Source of the DNA: Acidobacteriota bacterium
Lineage (GTDB): Bacteria > Acidobacteriota > Vicinamibacteria > Marinacidobacterales > Marinacidobacteraceae
Assembly: GCA_009835985.1 (NCBI GenBank)
Contig: VXWI01000024.1
Location: 1-43,876 of the forward strand
DNA length: 43,876 nt
Direction: 5' to 3'
The notes under the pieces were generated by a model. It was not told the origin of the DNA and made no database searches. It worked only from the letters and a program-made list of their open reading frames with translations. Position 1 is the first letter of the stretch. The number at the start of each line of letters is the position of its first letter. Made by a program: the position numbers and the translations under genes. Positions 40,795 to 43,876 of this stretch are shown in pieces.

Positions 40795-41316
40795 TCAGCG
40801 GGGCTCGCTGCTCTGTTCGTGCGCGAACGCCTCGAGCCGGCGGACGAAGTCGGTGGCGGCGGACCGGAAACTGCCGGTCTCCGTCGCCCCGGTACCGGAG
40901 CCCTGGATCTGTTTCCGGTTTTCGTCCACCCGCACAACGGCATCGAAGGAGAAGAAATCGCTTCCCCGTGATTCGAAGACGCGGTTCGGGGTGAACCCGG
41001 CGGGGCCGCCGACGTGCCGCACCTCGCCCGTGACGGCCTGCGCGCCGAAGATCGTGATGCGAACGTCCGCCTCGTCGGCCGACTCCACCACCCGGAACCG
41101 CTCGGGAAGGTCCGCCAGTTCCTCCGTCAGCGCGATCACCGCATTGGTGAGCCGGATGTCCAGAGCGGCATCCACCTCCCCCGCCCGCGACACGAAGACC
41201 GAGTGCGGCTCTGAAGATTGCGGCGGCGTTCGCTCGGCGCTCGGCACCGCGACCACGGCCAGAACGGCCACGGTCCCCGCGAGACCCAAACCCCGTGGAT
41301 AGGAAGAGTTCCGCAT
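40795..41316 (-). CDS. Exported protein of unknown function, diverged paralog 4 of 4
   Basis: This is the most diverged member (173 residues) and the first in the transcript. A hydrophobic signal region spans about residues 8-30. It keeps the order of the family blocks in altered form: EPHSVFVSRAG, RFRVVESADEADVRITIF, FFSFDAVV and SFRSAATDFVRRLEAF. It lacks the PPEPF run and the LSGLD motif. ATG at 41316 has GGAGG six bases before it, the best ribosome site of the array. Homology to the other three is judged by eye from motif order and is less certain. The function is unknown. Confidence 0.68.
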   Translation of the reverse strand: MRNSSYPRGLGLAGTVAVLAVVAVPSAERTPPQSSEPHSVFVSRAGEVDAALDIRLTNAVIALTEELADLPERFRVVESADEADVRITIFGAQAVTGEVRHVGGPAGFTPNRVFESRGSDFFSFDAVVRVDENRKQIQGSGTGATETGSFRSAATDFVRRLEAFAHEQSSEPR

Positions 41317-41390
41317 ATCGCCCTCCTCGCAAGAGCCTGGAGGCGAGCAAACTCCATGGTAGTGGGGCAAGCGCCGGAGGCGCAAAGGCG

Positions 41391-42677
41391 TCAGCCGTCC
41401 ACGGAATCAGGGACGAAGAGATCGGCTGCGGGGGCGAACGCCTCGATCTCCTCACCCCCCTGGAAGACGCCGACCAACGCTTCGCGGAGCGACAGCCGAA
41501 CGACTTCGCCGGGGTCCGGAAACAACCTCCCCTCGAGCTCCGCGATCCGCTCGGGTTCCGACCGGGTGCGCGGGGATCCGGCGATCAGGGCGCAGCAGTC
41601 CTTCGCCGGCACGGCGGAAGTTTCCCAGGTGCCGATCTTCTGGGCCCGGTCCATGATGGCCACCTTGTCGAGCCCGACCAGGGGCCGCAGGACGGGAAGC
41701 GAGAGCGCGGCGTCCGCGCTGATGAGGTTCTCGAGCGTCTGGGATGCGACCTGGGAAAGGCTGTCGCCGGTGGTCAGCGCCGCCGCTCCCCACCTCCGGG
41801 CCACGACCTCGCCGCAACGGAAGGCGAACCGCCGAAACAGCAGGGCCTCGTGGCCGGTTCGACTACCGGTGAGCCGCAGGTCGAAGTGGGTGTACGGAAC
41901 GAGCACCAGCCGCGATCGGCCCGTGTAGCGCGAAAGGATGCGGACCAGGTCCGCCGCCTTGCGGGCCGTGGGCGACGCCGGATCGGGACGGGAAGGCGTG
42001 AGATGGACGAAGTCGAGCGCCGCTCCCCGTCCCGCCATCATCCAGGCCGCCACCGGCGAATCGAACCCGCCCGAGAGCATCCCCACGAGCCGTCCCGCGA
42101 CCCCCACCGGCAGCCCGCCGGGCCCCTTCACCCGGCGCGTCCAGAGGTAGATGGCTTCCTCATGAGGTTCGATGAAGATGGTGAACGCCGGATTCGAGAG
42201 GTCAACCCGTTCCCAGGCGGTGCGCTCCAGAATGGCGCGCCCCACCGACTCGGCGATCGCCTGCGAGCGGATGGGGAAGTGCCGGTCCCGGCGCCGCACG
42301 CGCAGGGCGAAACCCGACTCGGTTTCCGGCCGCCCTGCGGCCGCCAATCCGCAGGCGAGCGACGTGGTGTCGTCCAGCAGCCGCTCGGACGAGGGAGCTT
42401 CACCGCGCGGGCGGGGAATCACGAAGCACGGAAGCGCCAGCTCGACCCCGAAGACGGTCGCGACCGCCGCGAGGGCCCGGTCGAGGGCCGCCGTCTCCTC
42501 GCGGGGGACCTCGATCCACACCCGGTCGCCGGCCGAACTCGCCCGCCAGCGCAGTCCGATTCCCCGGAGCCGCTGTCCCAGGTTGCGCTTGAGCGCTTCC
42601 CGGAAGGAGGGCCGGTTTCTGCCCTTGATGCGGATCTCGGGCGACCTGATGAGGATGCGCCGTGGGGCTTCCCGCAT
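41391..42677 (-). CDS. thiI: tRNA 4-thiouridine synthase ThiI (without rhodanese domain)
   Basis: This enzyme adds sulfur to uridine 8 of tRNA and in some bacteria also supplies thiamine biosynthesis. The protein has 428 residues. The N-terminal ferredoxin-like and THUMP region starts RILIRSPEIRIKGRNR. The PP-loop is MLSGGFDSPVAAW (about residue 195), followed by TGDSLSQVASQTLENL. It ends without the C-terminal rhodanese domain of E. coli ThiI, so sulfur must come from another carrier. KDCCAL keeps the conserved core Cys, doubled here. ATG at 42677 matches the family start; an in-frame ATG at 42779 would begin four bases from a tRNA gene. The tRNA genes just upstream may share its transcript. 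Confidence 0.93.
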   Translation of the reverse strand: MREAPRRILIRSPEIRIKGRNRPSFREALKRNLGQRLRGIGLRWRASSAGDRVWIEVPREETAALDRALAAVATVFGVELALPCFVIPRPRGEAPSSERLLDDTTSLACGLAAAGRPETESGFALRVRRRDRHFPIRSQAIAESVGRAILERTAWERVDLSNPAFTIFIEPHEEAIYLWTRRVKGPGGLPVGVAGRLVGMLSGGFDSPVAAWMMAGRGAALDFVHLTPSRPDPASPTARKAADLVRILSRYTGRSRLVLVPYTHFDLRLTGSRTGHEALLFRRFAFRCGEVVARRWGAAALTTGDSLSQVASQTLENLISADAALSLPVLRPLVGLDKVAIMDRAQKIGTWETSAVPAKDCCALIAGSPRTRSEPERIAELEGRLFPDPGEVVRLSLREALVGVFQGGEEIEAFAPAADLFVPDSVDG

Positions 42678-42783
42678 CGGATCCGCAGCGGCGCCGCCAG
42701 GTCGCTCCGCCTCGGCGGGGGCGTTGGGAAGGCGTTCCGGCACGGCGGCGGGAGTGACGGTTCGGGACGAGGCGGGCATCGGG

Positions 42784-42860
<77 letters not shown>

Positions 42861-42878
42861 AACCCGGTGCGACCACGC

Positions 42879-42955
42879 TGGTACGCCTGAGAGGATTCGA
42901 ACCTCTGACTTCTTGCTCCGGAGGCAAGCGCTCTAATCCACTGAGCTACAGGCGC
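42879..42955 (-). tRNA. tRNA-Arg (anticodon CCG)
   Basis: The minus strand gives the acceptor stem GCGCCTG/CAGGCGT, with a G-U first pair. The D-arm is AGCTCAGTGGATTAGAGC. The anticodon stem-loop is CTTGC-CTCCGGA-GCAAG and the T-arm AGAGG-TTCGAAT-CCTCT. CCA is encoded. It reads CGG and lies 18 bases before tRNA-Lys, probably in one transcript. Confidence 0.95.
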
Positions 42956-42997
42956 CCCCAGCGGAACGCGGAAGGTTACCGTAGGCGAAGGTTCCCT

Positions 42998-43876
42998 CTA
43001 CGGCCGCCTTCCGGCCAGTCGTCGCAGGAGTTCCTCCTTCAGTTGGGGATCGGGGGTGTGGCACCAGGTCACCGGCCATCCCTCCGGCGCGTCGGTCCGG
43101 ACGAGCCACGGTTTCGTCTCTCCGGCGTCCGAGTACCCGTCGGCAGGCCCCTCCCGGACGACCACCGAGGTCCGGTCGCAGCCGAGGAGTTCCGGGGCCA
43201 CGAGGAAGGACACGGCAAAGGAGTCGAACGGGTAGGTCGCCCGCCGCCCATAGTTGTCGCCGAACCAGTCGAGATAGTCCTCGATCGGACGGCGGAAGAA
43301 CTCTCCGAAGGGCGTGTCCCAGACCGAAAACCATTCCTCCGCGTCGATCGGCAGTTTCGCGGCGAGTTCGAACGGGGTGAGGACTACCGGGGCGCCGCTT
43401 CCCACGACGACCTCCGCCGCCGCCGGGTCCAGTTCGAAGTTGAAGTCGAGGAGGTTGGGGCCGCCGCCGGGGAACGTCAGCGCCTCCCCCGCACGGCGGC
43501 CGATCACCAGGACCGCCGTCTCGATGCGATCCGCGAGGTCGGGGCGCTCCCGGAGCGCGGCGGCCACGTTGGTCGCCGGACCGAGCGCCAGGACGGTCAG
43601 CGGTTCCACTTCGAGCGCCGCGATGAGCGCGCGGGACGCCGGCGTCGGGTCCGGAGAAGCCGCGGCGCTTCCCTTGTAGACCCCGACGTCCTCCGGAGCG
43701 AACCGGGCCACGACCTCCCGGGCGATGGGGTAGCCGCGGTCCACCGGAGCATTCCCGAACACCACGCTGACCCCCGCGACCCGCAACTCGGGCGAGTGGA
43801 ACGCCTGGACCATCGCGACCCCGTCGTCCGGCTCGTGACCTCCGGGCATGACCGCGGGGTCCACGTCGAGCCAGAC
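42998..43876 (-). CDS. Nucleoside hydrolase (IUNH family), 5' end beyond the window
   Basis: At least 292 residues are visible, and the frame is open to the window edge (it continues through WLDVDPAVMPGG), so the true start is outside. It is an inosine-uridine preferring nucleoside hydrolase-type protein: the N-terminal aspartate cluster appears as DVDP and EPDDGVAM in place of the usual DTDPGxDD. LTVLALGPATNVAAAL and GGGPNLLDFNFELDPAAAEVV are family signatures, and the C-terminal metal Asp is probably in TYPFDSFAV. It cleaves the N-glycosidic bond of nucleosides; specificity is unknown. The insertion between DP and DD in the first motif is unusual. It lies 42 bases from tRNA-Arg. Confidence 0.88.
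   Translation of the reverse strand, partial: VWLDVDPAVMPGGHEPDDGVAMVQAFHSPELRVAGVSVVFGNAPVDRGYPIAREVVARFAPEDVGVYKGSAAASPDPTPASRALIAALEVEPLTVLALGPATNVAAALRERPDLADRIETAVLVIGRRAGEALTFPGGGPNLLDFNFELDPAAAEVVVGSGAPVVLTPFELAAKLPIDAEEWFSVWDTPFGEFFRRPIEDYLDWFGDNYGRRATYPFDSFAVSFLVAPELLGCDRTSVVVREGPADGYSDAGETKPWLVRTDAPEGWPVTWCHTPDPQLKEELLRRLAGRRP

Noticed and set aside
41371-41383. Small hairpin GCGCC-GGA-GGCGC as a terminator after thiI
   Set aside because: The stem is only five pairs with no T-tract, and such hairpins are expected by chance at this GC content.

Overview
The window is very GC-rich (about 70% by eye) and densely coded. Many starts are GTG or TTG, and several genes overlap by 4 bases (GTGA, TTGA). 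SurA, lipoproteins, periplasmic cytochromes and Sec and Tat signal peptides point to a diderm. The gene mix (secreted peptidase, D-aminoacylase, CehA-like metallohydrolase, quinohemoprotein amine dehydrogenase) resembles uncultured Acidobacteriota or Gemmatimonadota; that placement is inference, since no rRNA is present.

Layout. (1) 121-2729, minus: secreted M20 peptidase and an IPT/NHL-propeller protein. (2) 3037-8951, plus: TIGR00725-type protein, mfd, a parvulin-like lipoprotein and surA, tightly coupled. (3) 9024-12905, minus: thioredoxin, D-aminoacylase-like lipoprotein, tandem-FKBP lipoprotein, moaA. (4) 13022-27924, plus, one probable transcript: zinc-type CDF exporter, TolB-propeller/CehA metallohydrolase, FAD oxidoreductase and a 10-kb polyketide synthase. 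(5) 27932-30484, minus: alpha/beta hydrolase, discrete acyl carrier protein, Tat-exported DSD1-family PLP enzyme. (6) 30547-37494, plus: quinohemoprotein amine dehydrogenase (QHNDH) structural and maturation genes in the order qhpA-D-C-B-F-E. (7) 37504-43876, minus: PhoA-type alkaline phosphatase, four tandem paralogous exported proteins of unknown function, thiI, tRNA-Lys(CUU), tRNA-Arg(CCG) and a nucleoside hydrolase cut by the window edge.

How the genes work together. In the qhp locus the gamma peptide (qhpC) carries the CTQ cofactor. The radical SAM protein QhpD makes its thioether bonds, QhpE removes its leader, QhpF is the proposed exporter, and QhpA (dihaem) and QhpB (propeller) complete the periplasmic enzyme. 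The flavoprotein QhpG that normally hydroxylates the Trp precursor is not inside the locus. The best candidate is the FAD oxidoreductase at 16454-17851, whose stop codon overlaps the first possible start of the PKS. The PKS has one complete, highly reducing, C-methylating module (KS-AT-DH-cMT-ER-KR-ACP). It is followed by a second KS and an AT remnant with no carrier or release domain. The discrete ACP and alpha/beta hydrolase that converge on its 3' end are natural trans partners.

Five copies of a two-hairpin palindromic element lie between genes in the first 12.6 kb; its first stem changes sequence but keeps pairing. Leads most worth following: the unusual PKS terminus with its trans partners, the displaced QhpG candidate, a possible fourth Cys-Asp crosslink in the gamma subunit, and the four-paralog exported family.
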